Assembly: GCF_026262505.1 (NCBI RefSeq)
Contig: NC_067208.1
Span: 7,139,962 to 7,203,961 of the forward strand
DNA from: Trichomonas vaginalis G3
Lineage: Eukaryota > Parabasalia > Trichomonadida > Trichomonadidae
Reading direction: 5' to 3'
Length of the DNA: 64,000 nt
Notes under the pieces: generated by a model
What the model was told of the DNA's origin: nothing
The model's input: the letters and a program-made list of their open reading frames with translations, nothing else
Databases searched by the model: none
Made by a program: the position numbers and the translations under genes
Part shown: in pieces, positions 37,463 through 47,998 of the stretch
How the letters are laid out: each line of letters starts with the position of its first letter
Numbering within the stretch: the stretch's first letter is position 1

Positions 37463-40177
37463 ATGTCAACCTCCAAGACGTCTGTAACTTTTTTCTGCAA
37501 GGCCCAATACGCTTTTGGTGAACGCCTTTGCATATTCGGCAATACACCTGAACTTGGAGACGGTGATATCAAAAAGGCAATCTATTTAGATTGGATCGAA
37601 GGCTCCTACAACAACAGATTAACTGTTAGCTTTGCTCAATTACCAGCTGGCAAGTGGTATAAATATGCCATCGTTGACAGCTACGGAAACGTTAGATATG
37701 AGTCAATTCCAGACAGAATAATTCCGAAGTTTTTCGATGCCGTTGCTTTAAGAGACACATTCAACCTTCCTGCTGTTACTGATTCCGTCATCCTCTCAAT
37801 CCGCGTACCATACGGAACCTACTGGGGACAGAACATTTATGTTATCGGTGATTGCGAAGAGCTCGGTGATTGGCAAATTAATAACGCCTTTCCACTCTCT
37901 TACATCGATCATCAATATTGGGGCGGTAGTGTTCGCTTCCCAATCTCCAATGAAGCCAGACAAGTTAAATACAGATATTTCATTCAGAACGATAACGCCA
38001 AGACAATTTGGGAACCAGGTGATGAACATACAGTCATTATCCCAGAGTCCCATAATCCAAGTATCATCGAAATCGTTGATCCATATCGTTGGACCGATTC
38101 CATCATCGAGACAATCTCTCGCTCTCCATTTACTAAAGCCTTCAACCCAAGAGAAGCCTCTTCAAAGGGAATCTTAATCCAATCTAACGAAAATCCAGAT
38201 ACAGTTCGTATCCAGTTCTCCATTCTTTGCCCAGTACCACGCCAAGGCCAAGTAATGAAGATTGCTGGCAGTATCAAGGAACTTGGCTACTGGAACCCAC
38301 CAAATGCTCTTGAATTACAAGACCATGACTTCCCAACATGGACACAAGTCGTTGATGTCCCAACATCATCACTTCCATTCGAATACAAGTATATCTTATG
38401 CGACCAGTTCGGCAACGTTATCTGGGAATCAAGATCAAACAGATTCCTCTTCCCAACAGATGTCAAGGGCTTAGACTCATCCTATCCAATCAATCTCATC
38501 TGCCACGACTGGATTCCGTCCATTGGAACTAACCCATTCAGAGGCTTGTGCATCCACGTTGATCTTCCAAACATCTGGACAAAGAAGACATGCGGATGTG
38601 GACAGTTCGGCGATGTATGCAGGGTAATCGATTTCGCTTCTCAATGCGGAGCTTCAATGATCCAGTTAACCTCAGTTTATGATGAGAAACGTGCTTTTGC
38701 TTTAGATCTTGCTTATGTTGATCTCAACAACATTCCAGACATCACAGATGATGTCATTACATTGATTTCCAACCACTCGGCCGACATTACAGATCAAGAT
38801 GTCAATCTTGAAGAGACAAGAAGCTTCAAGATCGATGCTCTTCGTCAGATCTACAAGCACCAGCAATTCCACTCAGATTTCACTTTCTACGCCGAGCAAA
38901 ACAAGGACTGGCTCCCACATTACGCCAAATACCTCGGTGAAACAGACGTAAAGTTCGTACAATGGACACAATACATTGCCGACAAACAACTTCGTGAAGT
39001 CACCGCATACGCACTGGAAAGAAGAATCGCAATGAGAGGTGAAATCCAACCATCAGTACAACTTGACTCATGCGATATCCGCGCATTCCCACATGCATTC
39101 ACTGGATTCGAAGAAGTCGTTGATGACGAGAAACAAGGCTCACTTTCCTTCTCATGGACAAAAGAATGCCAGCAATGGTGGAAGAGACGTCTTGAAATTC
39201 ACGAGAGATACTTCCAATCACTCAGAGTTAAGGATGCAGACAAGATTGTCCAAGTTGGCGAAGTTCCACCACAAATGGCTATCAACGCTATGCATCTTTC
39301 CACCGATAAGAGCCTTTCAGAGCAAGAACTCAAGGACATGAAGCTCTGGGATATTAAAAGATACGTTACACCATACTTAAGATCCAAATTACTTCCACCA
39401 ATCTTCGGAGATGATACAAACTACATTGAAAAGAAATATTTCAATGTCAGAGGTCGTGGTTTTCGCGATAAATTACTTTCTTTCAAGATGCAATCTCTCG
39501 ATGAAGTCGAAGAGAAGTACAGATCAAAGATGCAAGCATTACTTTCCGATGTCGTAATGACAGAATCACTTGGCCGCTTCTTCTTCGTCAATACTCTTGG
39601 AAATTCATGGAAAGACCTTCCACAGCCACAACGTCGTATTATTCAGCGTATTACAAACGAGAAACTTATGTCTCTCAAGGGACAAGATGCAATTGAAGAG
39701 TCCGCAAGAGCAAGAACAAGAATGATCTCAAGACAAACAGAACTCGAAGTTGTCGGTGAAGATGGTGAATTTTACACTGAATTCACACCAGAAAGATCTC
39801 AAATCAAGACTCGCGGAGGAAGATTCACTGATACAAGGAATCTTTCTTTCATGTTCGTCTCTACAATGGGATCATCAATCATGAGATGGTGGAGAGACAA
39901 CCGCGAGGAGGCACAGAAGTTCTGGAGAGAGGAATTGTACAGACAGGATGAATGCCCACTCGAATTACCAACATGGGCACTCGAAAACATCATCAACATG
40001 CAGTTGCAATGCGGTGCACAGTGGGTTGTCATTCCTCTTGATGATATTGCTGCAATCGGTGGCCACATCAACAAAAAGGGTGGAAGAGAACCATTCCCAG
40101 TTGAAAACCTCGTTGAAGACAGAAACTTGTCCGCTAAGATGTCATCATTTGTTAACCAGAGTGGACGTCGTATCTAA
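37463..40177 (+). CDS. DPE2-like (GH77) protein with three CBM20 domains, probably not catalytic (904 aa)
   Basis: Three starch-binding CBM20-like domains lie at about residues 6-100 (CIFGNTPELGD), 110-212 (YVIGDCEELGDWQ) and 245-345 (KIAGSIKELGYW). The rest is GH77-like, 4-alpha-glucanotransferase (DPE2 type): RGLCIHVDLPNIW and GQFGDVCRVIDFASQCGASMIQL near 355-410 match the enzyme's start, and RWWRDNREEAQKFW near 815 and LELPTWALENIINMQLQCGAQWVVIPLDDIAAIGG near 835-868 match its end. Where GH77 enzymes have RIDH (nucleophile Asp) this protein has RVKD, and where they have a HD pair before the late Trp-Trp it has TM; the acid Glu may survive in VVGEDG. DPE2 normally moves glucose from maltose to glycogen or heteroglycans. 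This copy may bind glycogen and act as a scaffold. Its codon use and open length argue for a live gene. Confidence 0.85.
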   Translation: MSTSKTSVTFFCKAQYAFGERLCIFGNTPELGDGDIKKAIYLDWIEGSYNNRLTVSFAQLPAGKWYKYAIVDSYGNVRYESIPDRIIPKFFDAVALRDTFNLPAVTDSVILSIRVPYGTYWGQNIYVIGDCEELGDWQINNAFPLSYIDHQYWGGSVRFPISNEARQVKYRYFIQNDNAKTIWEPGDEHTVIIPESHNPSIIEIVDPYRWTDSIIETISRSPFTKAFNPREASSKGILIQSNENPDTVRIQFSILCPVPRQGQVMKIAGSIKELGYWNPPNALELQDHDFPTWTQVVDVPTSSLPFEYKYILCDQFGNVIWESRSNRFLFPTDVKGLDSSYPINLICHDWIPSIGTNPFRGLCIHVDLPNIWTKKTCGCGQFGDVCRVIDFASQCGASMIQLTSVYDEKRAFALDLAYVDLNNIPDITDDVITLISNHSADITDQDVNLEETRSFKIDALRQIYKHQQFHSDFTFYAEQNKDWLPHYAKYLGETDVKFVQWTQYIADKQLREVTAYALERRIAMRGEIQPSVQLDSCDIRAFPHAFTGFEEVVDDEKQGSLSFSWTKECQQWWKRRLEIHERYFQSLRVKDADKIVQVGEVPPQMAINAMHLSTDKSLSEQELKDMKLWDIKRYVTPYLRSKLLPPIFGDDTNYIEKKYFNVRGRGFRDKLLSFKMQSLDEVEEKYRSKMQALLSDVVMTESLGRFFFVNTLGNSWKDLPQPQRRIIQRITNEKLMSLKGQDAIEESARARTRMISRQTELEVVGEDGEFYTEFTPERSQIKTRGGRFTDTRNLSFMFVSTMGSSIMRWWRDNREEAQKFWREELYRQDECPLELPTWALENIINMQLQCGAQWVVIPLDDIAAIGGHINKKGGREPFPVENLVEDRNLSAKMSSFVNQSGRRI

Positions 40178-40401
40178 TTTTTTTTATCTTTTTTTCTTTT
40201 TTTTTAAATTTACTAAACAATGTTTACGCTTTCTTAATAAATAGCATTTTTATCATATTAATTTTATTGAGAGTTCAGTTTTAGATTTTATCGTTTTAGA
40301 AATTAACGCAAAATTCTAGAAACATAAAGACAGAAAGACTCAAATGGATGAAACAATACGAACTTAGTTACAATAACCTTTTAGAAATAAGTAATAAAAA
40401 A

Positions 40402-41283
40402 TTATGATATAGTAATAGTAACAAAAAGTTGAATTATCTGCGTGTTAAAGCAAGGCATTATCTCTTGAGTCACTTTAAACATCGCTATTACTGTTATTGA
40501 AGCTCTACCATAACCGATATTATCTGAAAACTCATTTTTCACTTTAAAACTACCATCGTTTATTACATTTTGTGTGTGGCCACTACCCCCACCACCAGCA
40601 CCCTTCTCAACAGCCCCGCCGCCGAACCATCCTGCACCAGGGCCACCGAAACCGCCCAAGCCGCCACGACCGAACGTTCCAGAAGCATAATGAATACCAT
40701 CGGCACAAGTGGAAGCAGAGCATCTATCTTGCATTCCATATTGAGAAGGGCAAATTTGGCCTTGCCCACTTTCGCCATTTAAGCCGCCACCTCTGCCCCC
40801 ATTGTAAATTTTGTCTTCTATTCTACCACCACCACCTGCACCCGCCGTTACTATTCTCGATTTTAATGAATTATAATCACTCCAATTTCCTGATACTTCT
40901 CTAAAATCGGTGGCCCCACCACCAAGACTATCAATATTATTTACACCATATGCACCACCATTGTAAATATTCTGATATATTATATTCAAACTAGAATTTA
41001 AATCCGCATGTCCGCCGAGATATAAATATATTGTTTTTAGGTTAGATACTCTATAAACACCTGCAGCGTAACCCCAAAATCCTCCTCGAGCTGTATTTCC
41101 GTTGTTATATTGATTACCCCCTGAAGCTCCATAAGCTTCAAGATAGTAATATCCAGGTCCAAGGGTTATATTATAAGGCGAACAAACAGAATAGTTTTCA
41201 CATGGGTAATAAAAATCATATTTATTTTGCGAAGAATTGAATTTTACAATGCCATTATTTGGCGACTCATGCTTTATTATCAT
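40402..41283 (-). CDS. Glycine-rich (ALK/LTK-type Gly_rich) protein (293 aa)
   Basis: Residues about 40-275 are a Gly-rich domain of the kind seen outside the membrane in ALK/LTK-type receptors and in many trichomonad surface proteins: YYYLEAYGASGG, YLYLGGHADLN, VTAGAGGGGRIEDKIYNGGRGGG, then WFGGGAVEKGAGGGGSGH. Cys residues cluster around 190-205 (CPSQYGMQDRCSASTC). No signal peptide is visible, and the C-terminal 20 residues after the domain are short, without the membrane span and cytosolic tail expected of full members, so it may be a shortened copy. The related protein at 61936-63396 has a similar domain. Confidence 0.75.
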   Translation of the reverse strand: MIIKHESPNNGIVKFNSSQNKYDFYYPCENYSVCSPYNITLGPGYYYLEAYGASGGNQYNNGNTARGGFWGYAAGVYRVSNLKTIYLYLGGHADLNSSLNIIYQNIYNGGAYGVNNIDSLGGGATDFREVSGNWSDYNSLKSRIVTAGAGGGGRIEDKIYNGGRGGGLNGESGQGQICPSQYGMQDRCSASTCADGIHYASGTFGRGGLGGFGGPGAGWFGGGAVEKGAGGGGSGHTQNVINDGSFKVKNEFSDNIGYGRASITVIAMFKVTQEIMPCFNTQIIQLFVTITIS

Positions 41284-41658
41284 TTTCTCTTAAAACGGCT
41301 TGAATACACACACAAAAAGATTGCTCAATCTCTGCAAAAGTTCCAATAGAGATAACTTAAAAATTTAAAATATTTCCGTATTTGAATAAAATTTGAATGA
41401 TTTTTAAATTGATCTGCGGATTGATTATTAAACATCACATCATTGTGATCAGTAATCTAAGTAACAATTAAATCCCAATACTTATGATCAAAAAAATCTG
41501 ATTAAATCAAAATTCCACAAAAACCCCTGCAATCTCATTAAAGACCATACTTATTTCTTTTCAGATTTAAATGATATTTGTGCAAAACATTTAACTAAAT
41601 GCAAAATGATAGATAGATATTCTCTATTTACAAAACAAAGCAAAATTATAGATAGATA
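41284..41658. other. Intergenic, nothing recognised
   Basis: AT-rich spacer between two minus-strand genes. Confidence 0.45.
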
Positions 41659-42348
41659 TTAATTTATTGTATTAGGAAGCAATTCCCGCTTATTCCAGAA
41701 TGGATCATCTTTCTCAGGTAGTCCTTCAGCATTTGCAATCATTGATGATGTATTATAAAAGAATAGATTATCATTAAAGTTTAATTGCTGTTCAATGATA
41801 AATTTCTTATTAAATGTTTCCTCTATTAGAGACTTGTATGTTACTTCACCGATTTTGGCCTTCTTAGAATGCTCTTCAAAAGAATTACCAATGATTATTA
41901 AATTTTTGAACTTTTCTAGCGATAAATTTGAGGCAAGTAGGTTATGATATAGAAATGCTGGACAATGCGGTAAGTAAAATGCTGTATTTTCTTCTGAATT
42001 ATAAACACCTTCAGAATTTTCTGACAAAACTTCAAATCCCATTTGAGAAAGTATCGGCAAACAGTCAGAACATGTACAAGGATCATAATATTTCAATTTT
42101 TCGATTGATAATTCCTTTGCAATTTTTATTATAAATGATATTTGATATCTAGCAGCTAAATTTTTGCATGGATCACCAATTCCAATGCAATATATAGTTT
42201 TTATGGATTTTTGCTGAAATAAATCTTTGACGTTTTTAAAAGCTGGAAAACTTTCAACATCAAGAGATTTAACAAGTTCTGGAACTTCCTCTGATGACAC
42301 TTGCACATTAAGTTGCTTGAGAATTCCTTTCTTGTTTCTCCTAGACAT
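41659..42348 (-). CDS. SRR1: SRR1-domain protein (229 aa)
   Basis: Typical SRR1-like features in order: YCIGIGDPCKNLAARYQISFII near residues 55-75, the YDPCTCSDCLPILSQMGFEVLSE stretch near 90-110, then TAFYLPHCPAFLYHNLLASNL near 122-142 and NLIIIGNSFEEHS near 150-162. SRR1 proteins were first described in plant circadian and light signalling and are linked to heme regulation in other eukaryotes; the biochemical role is poorly known. The start is set at 42348 (MSRRNKK), because the Inr TCACTTT lies 14-20 bases before it and inside the first codons of a longer reading (ATG at 42381). Confidence 0.85.
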   Translation of the reverse strand: MSRRNKKGILKQLNVQVSSEEVPELVKSLDVESFPAFKNVKDLFQQKSIKTIYCIGIGDPCKNLAARYQISFIIKIAKELSIEKLKYYDPCTCSDCLPILSQMGFEVLSENSEGVYNSEENTAFYLPHCPAFLYHNLLASNLSLEKFKNLIIIGNSFEEHSKKAKIGEVTYKSLIEETFNKKFIIEQQLNFNDNLFFYNTSSMIANAEGLPEKDDPFWNKRELLPNTIN

Positions 42349-42361
42349 CAAAATCTTTAAA

Positions 42362-42368
42362 AAAGTGA
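42362..42368 (-). promoter_or_regulatory. Initiator (Inr) that decides the SRR1 start
   Basis: TCACTTT on the minus strand, before ATG 42348 and downstream of the alternative ATG at 42381. Confidence 0.65.
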
Positions 42369-42997
42369 CAAAATCACACAATCATAGAGGTCTGATTTAG
42401 CTAGACAATTAATGGAGATTATTACAATCTAAATTCAGTCCGGGGCTTAAAAAGAATACTATTTTTAACTGAAATTATATTATTTCTTCAAAATTAGAGG
42501 TTTCATTGATGATTTTATCGCCAAAGTACAATTGCAAGTATGTAAAATCAGTTTATATAGCTGAAATTAAAAACTAAAGTAATTGTCATTCATCATATTA
42601 AAAGAAAAACATTAATTTTTAAATCCTGTACAAAAACATTTCAAAATAGGAAAAGTGATAATGAAAACGAAAATAATGGTGGTTATTGCATATGAGAATA
42701 GTTAATTAATAGAAATCTATTTGTTTTATAAAAATCATACATTATTATTCTTTTCTACATTAAAATGAAGCACCAACGAGCTAACATTTCATTACATTAA
42801 TAGTACCCATATCTGGAGTTATGGGTTTAAAGGATTGAACAAAATTATTTTGATTTTTTGTGACATTCTTACTTCAAAATGAACATCAAGTGATCCCAAT
42901 GATAAATCTAAGTTATATATCCCTTAATTTAATGACTCTTTTGAGTTGTTCATAATTTTAATTTTAAAAATTGATTTTTATACAACATATGAACTAA
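42369..42997. other. Intergenic, nothing recognised
   Basis: About 630 bases of AT-rich DNA; no supported frame or structure. Confidence 0.45.
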
Positions 42998-44278
42998 TTA
43001 GATGGATTCTAGAAATTCACTTACTGTGGGGTTCTCAAAGATTGTACCATGAGTGTCAAAATTTTTTGCGATCAACTTTTCTTTGATTTGTTGGAAAAAT
43101 CCTAAATAATTTTCTTTAATATATTCATCACCTTCATTTTCAAGAAATTCAACGAATGCATTGCCTAATTTCTCCTGTTTTGCAATAAATTCTAAAGTTC
43201 CAGGAATTTCAGCTAATGAACACATCATAGAAGACACAATGAATTCTCTCTGTTCTTGATATGGTAATTCATCAAGATTTTGTAATGTATAATCAAAAAA
43301 TGTATAATTTATGAAATTTGAACCCATTTGGCTTGCCCATACCATAATATTTGAGAAACTTCTGAAAAATATCTTTGGCTGAAGCTTAATAATCTGTTGT
43401 TTTAATGAATCAAAGAAATTTGTCTTTTCATTGATTATATAATATATACCGTAGCTATTTTGGAATATGAGAGAGACTAACCAAAATAAATTATCAAATA
43501 AATCACGGCTATTTGTTGTAATTATCAAATTATTAATATAATTTCTCTTTTCTAGATTGTAAATTTCTATTAGTGTTGTCTGGCATCTTACATACACTGA
43601 TAATAACACTTTGCTTGCTTCAACAGCTATTGCTTCATTATCACTTTCGAGAAAACCAAAAACTAAATTTATAACTTTAACAGCATCCCAATATGAAATA
43701 TTATGCTCTGTAACTGCATGCAAGAGTTGAATCCATTCTATCAATAAACTTTCATCAGGAGGAATGATTTTGTTTAAAATTTCTTCTTCAAAAACATTTT
43801 CTGTGGATCTGAATGAATTAGCGCAAATGCCTCGAAGTAACATGTAATGGAGATGTAAATTTTGTGGACACGCAGGATAAAATTGTTTCCAAAAATCGTA
43901 AATTCCTAAATTAATTAAAGTATGAGCCGTTGATTTGTGATAAAAGCATGTATCAGCAAAAAACTCGAGTATTGATGTTTGAAGTTCTATTGTACTGTCA
44001 TTGTTCAGTAATAAGCCAAAAATTTTATTAATTATTTCATTTTCATTGACATAGTAACCAACTAATAGTATATCTTGTTCGCTGAAATCATGATGCTGTT
44101 CTAAAAGTGAAAATATTGAAAGAAAATTGTTTTCTTGAATTTTATTTCCAATTTCGCTTAAATATTGACGAATATTATCTGTTGCAGGGTCATTTTTACT
44201 CTGCCTATCACTAATTAACAATAATTTTTGATTATTTTTGTTCATGAGTTGGTTGAAGATATCATTATTAGAAGACAT
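42998..44278 (-). CDS. Armadillo-like helical repeat protein (426 aa)
   Basis: The start is set at 44278 (MSSNNDIFNQL) by an Inr 8-14 bases upstream; an earlier in-frame ATG at 44311 lies before the Inr. The protein is built of helical pairs resembling armadillo/importin-alpha repeats (LQTSILEFFADTCFYHKSTAHTLINLGIYDFW, IAVEASKVLLSVYVRC, DLFDNLFWLVSLIFQNS). It has the same general plan as the gene at 45998-47449, three kilobases away on the other strand. The N-terminus has no clear importin-beta-binding domain, so it may be an importin-alpha-like adaptor or another ARM scaffold. Confidence 0.65.
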   Translation of the reverse strand: MSSNNDIFNQLMNKNNQKLLLISDRQSKNDPATDNIRQYLSEIGNKIQENNFLSIFSLLEQHHDFSEQDILLVGYYVNENEIINKIFGLLLNNDSTIELQTSILEFFADTCFYHKSTAHTLINLGIYDFWKQFYPACPQNLHLHYMLLRGICANSFRSTENVFEEEILNKIIPPDESLLIEWIQLLHAVTEHNISYWDAVKVINLVFGFLESDNEAIAVEASKVLLSVYVRCQTTLIEIYNLEKRNYINNLIITTNSRDLFDNLFWLVSLIFQNSYGIYYIINEKTNFFDSLKQQIIKLQPKIFFRSFSNIMVWASQMGSNFINYTFFDYTLQNLDELPYQEQREFIVSSMMCSLAEIPGTLEFIAKQEKLGNAFVEFLENEGDEYIKENYLGFFQQIKEKLIAKNFDTHGTIFENPTVSEFLESI

Positions 44279-44285
44279 AACAAGA

Positions 44286-44292
44286 ATAATGA
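44286..44292 (-). promoter_or_regulatory. Initiator (Inr) that decides the ARM gene start
   Basis: TCATTAT on the minus strand, before ATG 44278. Confidence 0.6.
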
Positions 44293-44388
44293 CTAAAAAG
44301 GTAATATACAAAGAAACAAGTTATGGGTTAATAAAAAATGAAACAGATTTTTACAAATACTGGATAAAAAAAGAAATAATAATTTGAT

Positions 44389-45618
44389 TTAAAGAACAAT
44401 AGGAGCCGTCTTACTGAACTGCCTATTATCCTGATTTCTTGGGTTGCCAAATGCAGTAGAAGCACGTAATGTTGAAGCTCTTGTGTTTGCTCTGCTGTAT
44501 TTTGGCAAAGATCGCTCACCAATGGTCCATTTGCAGCCACTTTTCTCGGTTTCGACCTTATAAGCTGCTGGCCCTGGTATATCCTTATCTGGGAAGAAGA
44601 AATTACGATCAAGAGGTCCTTTTAACTGGCAATTGATCTTTTGGAACTCTCCAGGGTTCATTGGAGTGTAATCTCCCGGTCCTGGAGTGTAAGCTGATGG
44701 TTTAACTTCAATTTTCTGGTGGATGGAAATAGGACGTAAATCTAAAGTAGTATTTGGTAGATATGAAGGTCCTGGAGAATCATTGATGTAATCAAGAGGA
44801 CCACGACCACATTGCCTTGAGATTGTACGTTGCTTTATCTGTGGGAATTGACGAGTATCGTATAATGAATCTGTTGAAGCTCTAAATCCACGAGAATTGT
44901 GTGGAATTGATCTTATTGATGGACCAAGTTGAGTAGATGTAGTATATGGTCTATTTGCGCCTTCATATTGGCCAGGACCTAGAGTAATCGTTTGATAATT
45001 TGTTGTACGAGCTGCTCTGCCAAAACTAGATTTTCTAGCGTTCTTTCCGAAGTCTCCAAGTTCATTGTATTGATAACCTGGATTTGTATCTTCTGGGTTT
45101 TCAATAACGTTTATTGGACGAATTGCGACTTTGGGACATTCCTTTCCAAAATCGCTCTTCACTTCGTAAGCAGCGGGCCCTGGAGAGTCAGCGGTGAATC
45201 CTAGGAAAAGATCACCTCGTGGGCCTTGAGCTGGAATTGAAGTTGTTGAAGGTCTGGAAGGAGAATAGTCTGCAGGGCCTGGCATTTTTGGAATATTCTT
45301 CTTTTCGTATCTGCTTTTGATTGTTACTGATTTCCTGAATGTTTCTTTTGGATCCGGGACGTATTGAGGTCCAATTGTTTCTTCCATTGCACGTTTTTCA
45401 ATTCGTTTACCAATAGTTATCTTAATTGGTGAAATTGTTGAAATCGGACCGATATATTGTGCTGTATTGATGTAGTCTTGATTGTAGTTATATTTGGGAC
45501 GGATGGTATTTTTCAGGGATAAAGACCCTCCAATACAATGTAGTTGATCTGTTTGATATTGGCCCGGGCCTGGAGTCTTGGTTGTGTCTTGAATTGCCGA
45601 GAAACAAGCCAGAGTCAT
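44389..45618 (-). CDS. SHIPPO/STPGR repeat protein (409 aa)
   Basis: The protein carries sperm-tail PG-rich repeats: TPGPGQYQ near residue 14, MPGPADYSP near 113, SPGPAAYEV near 144, LGPGQYEG near 212, SPGPSYLP near 284, TPGPGDYTP near 319 and IPGPAAYKV near 353, among weaker copies. STPGR proteins bind inside or along microtubules of flagella and the subpellicular cytoskeleton. No membrane segment or catalytic domain is present. A flagellar or axostyle role is likely. No clear Inr is seen. It lies in tandem with the ARM gene, about 110 bases upstream of its start. Confidence 0.9.
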   Translation of the reverse strand: MTLACFSAIQDTTKTPGPGQYQTDQLHCIGGSLSLKNTIRPKYNYNQDYINTAQYIGPISTISPIKITIGKRIEKRAMEETIGPQYVPDPKETFRKSVTIKSRYEKKNIPKMPGPADYSPSRPSTTSIPAQGPRGDLFLGFTADSPGPAAYEVKSDFGKECPKVAIRPINVIENPEDTNPGYQYNELGDFGKNARKSSFGRAARTTNYQTITLGPGQYEGANRPYTTSTQLGPSIRSIPHNSRGFRASTDSLYDTRQFPQIKQRTISRQCGRGPLDYINDSPGPSYLPNTTLDLRPISIHQKIEVKPSAYTPGPGDYTPMNPGEFQKINCQLKGPLDRNFFFPDKDIPGPAAYKVETEKSGCKWTIGERSLPKYSRANTRASTLRASTAFGNPRNQDNRQFSKTAPIVL

Positions 45619-45986
45619 TTGATTAGAGAAAAAAAACGTTTTTTCACTGTCCTTACAATTTCTGCGTTGAATTTGTAAAATTTTGATTATTTCAACGTAG
45701 AAGAATATTTAATCTAAGAGATCTATGCTGGAGAAATTTTATCAACTTCAGTGAATTCTACCGAGGATTTATTGATATCTTGATGACATTTCTATCCACA
45801 TTCAGAATTGAGCAATAACTATCATAATAAGTCAATTAAAACGAGTAATATAGTATATAAATGAATGCAATCTCATTCAATATGATGATCATAAATTGAA
45901 AGAATTTAATTTAGTGTGTTAAGACTGCTTTTCATTAAATTATCAATATACCTTCTAACATATATCTATTCATGCTATTGTCAAAA
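45619..45986. other. Divergent intergenic region
   Basis: AT-rich; contains the Inr of the plus-strand gene at its right edge. No other signal. Confidence 0.45.
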
Positions 45987-45993
45987 TCATTAT
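45987..45993 (+). promoter_or_regulatory. Initiator (Inr) of the second ARM-like gene
   Basis: TCATTAT, 5-11 bases before the ATG at 45998. Confidence 0.6.
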
Positions 45994-45997
45994 TAAT

Positions 45998-47449
45998 ATG
46001 AACTTGGCCTATAAAGAAGACTTGGATGTTGCAAGCATTAAAAATTCAGATATAGACTCCGTTGGAACAATCACACGGAGTGAATATATAGAGAATGAGT
46101 TTGAAATGAAAGGAAATTTAGTAGATTATATTAACACGTATCTAAATGCTATAAATATGAAAGATATAGCCCTTCTAAAAAGCGTTCATGACGAATTGTA
46201 TAGCTATATAAATCAGAAAAAAGATTCTGGAAAAGTTTTTAAGAACATTATTGAAGATGAAACAAAATTTACTGTTAACTTTGTTGATTTCTTTAATATC
46301 ATTGATGAATTATCCACACAATATCCAGACTCGATAGAATACACCGTATTCTTCCTTAATTTAATATTGGTAAATTCCCCAAAGTTATTAGAAGAACTAT
46401 TTTGCTCCAACGTAATCGGATTCATGAAACATCTAATGGACATTTCAAAAGGAAGTCAGCACATGATTTTTCGATTTTTAGGTAATATGCTAAATATTTA
46501 TAGTAGTTCTCATAAAGATATAAAGACAATGTTCCTAAATTTCGACACAGTAAGTGCCTGCGGTGCAATTCTCTTAGCTCCTCAAAATTCCGACCAAATT
46601 TTAAGCGTTTTACACTTTTATAACAATATTGTTCAGTGTTTTTGCGCTTCCAAGAAACAACTAATGTCATATATCTTTCAGCAAGCTATTTCATTTTTAA
46701 ATTCAGAAAATCCAGAATTTATTTGGAGAATTTCAAATATTATCAAAATTAATTTCATCCAAGAAAGTGTTAATCCTGCCATCATTCAAATCATGGAAGA
46801 ATTCAATGTTTTATTAACATTAAAACATATTTTTAAATATAGTTCTGATAATAAATCAATTGCAAGCATTGTTGAAGTTTTAGTTGTTTTATTGCCGCAA
46901 GGATATATTGATAGTTTCAAAGAAGAGATTGAAGAAGAAATCATGGAAAGATTAAACAAATATGAGTTGGAACAGAAGATTCTATTAGTTTACTATTCAT
47001 TTTTAACAGTAAATTACAATACAATGTCTGAACAAGACTTCTTGCATAGATATTCATCTGTTTATATAGATCATATGAATTTTTATGTTGATAAGTTCAT
47101 ATCATCAAAAATAGATTTCAAACTAACAATATGCAAGGTAATACTAACATTTGTATCCAAGTTTAATCAAGATATGTTAAGTACATTTGAAACTCCAGAA
47201 TTCTTTGGAATTTTGATGGAAATGTTAGACCAAGAAGATACAGTCAAAGCAGATGTCCTTAATGTGATATCCAGATTCTTTGAATTTGCACAATTAGATC
47301 CACAAAAAGATTTAATGAAATTAATTGATGATCCTGAAGATTTTGAGGAGTCTGTTAGAGAATTAGCACATAATGATGATGATATTATAGCTTCATCTGC
47401 AAAATTGCTAGAAACTCTTTTAGATCAAATTTATAATTCAAATGAATAA
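45998..47449 (+). CDS. Armadillo-like helical repeat protein (483 aa)
   Basis: All-helical throughout, with repeated hydrophobic helix pairs (TVFFLNLILVNSPKLLEELFCSNVIGFMKHLMDIS, QILSVLHFYNNIVQCFCASKKQLMSYIFQQAISFLN, FKLTICKVILTFVSKFNQDML). This is ARM/HEAT-like and similar in plan to the protein at 42998-44278, though only weakly in sequence. The C-terminus is acidic (DDPEDFEESVRELAHNDDD). It may belong to the same trichomonad-specific ARM family. An Inr before the ATG supports the start. No enzymatic motif is seen. Confidence 0.65.
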   Translation: MNLAYKEDLDVASIKNSDIDSVGTITRSEYIENEFEMKGNLVDYINTYLNAINMKDIALLKSVHDELYSYINQKKDSGKVFKNIIEDETKFTVNFVDFFNIIDELSTQYPDSIEYTVFFLNLILVNSPKLLEELFCSNVIGFMKHLMDISKGSQHMIFRFLGNMLNIYSSSHKDIKTMFLNFDTVSACGAILLAPQNSDQILSVLHFYNNIVQCFCASKKQLMSYIFQQAISFLNSENPEFIWRISNIIKINFIQESVNPAIIQIMEEFNVLLTLKHIFKYSSDNKSIASIVEVLVVLLPQGYIDSFKEEIEEEIMERLNKYELEQKILLVYYSFLTVNYNTMSEQDFLHRYSSVYIDHMNFYVDKFISSKIDFKLTICKVILTFVSKFNQDMLSTFETPEFFGILMEMLDQEDTVKADVLNVISRFFEFAQLDPQKDLMKLIDDPEDFEESVRELAHNDDDIIASSAKLLETLLDQIYNSNE

Positions 47450-47766
47450 AAGAAATCTTGTTTTTTATTTATATTTCAGCTGACAAAATAAATATATTTA
47501 TTAAATGACTCAATTCTTAAATTCATGTTGGCAATAGCCTTGCTAAACTTACTTATATAAATAATAACTTTGGTATAACTATATATTCTATTGATGCATT
47601 CATTATTTTAAAATATATTATACTAACCCTTGCTTAAGTTTTAAATGCAAGTGTTATATGCCATATCATTTTCTATAGCAGGTATAATTGAATTACCACT
47701 TACTGAAATAAATCTCATAAATGAAGATTTAAATATAAAATAATTTTTATTCAGAGAGACATGATA
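47450..47766. other. Intergenic up to the transposon
   Basis: AT-rich 3' region of the ARM gene; ends at the TA target duplication at 47767-47768. Confidence 0.5.
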
Positions 47767-47998
47767 TACCGTAGGTTGAATAGCCCGAGACCAATTTCAA
47801 AGGTCGTGTACCAATAAAAAATTTTGAATCAATTTACACAACGTGCCCATTTTACTCACTCAATATTTGAGAAAATAATTCAATTTTGAGAAGAATGGTC
47901 CTCTGCGTTTTGAGTGAGTGACGAAAAAAAAATCTCAGAAAAATTGAATGAGTTTTTATGGCCATGAACCAAATTTGTGAAGTTCCCGTTTAAAAAAA

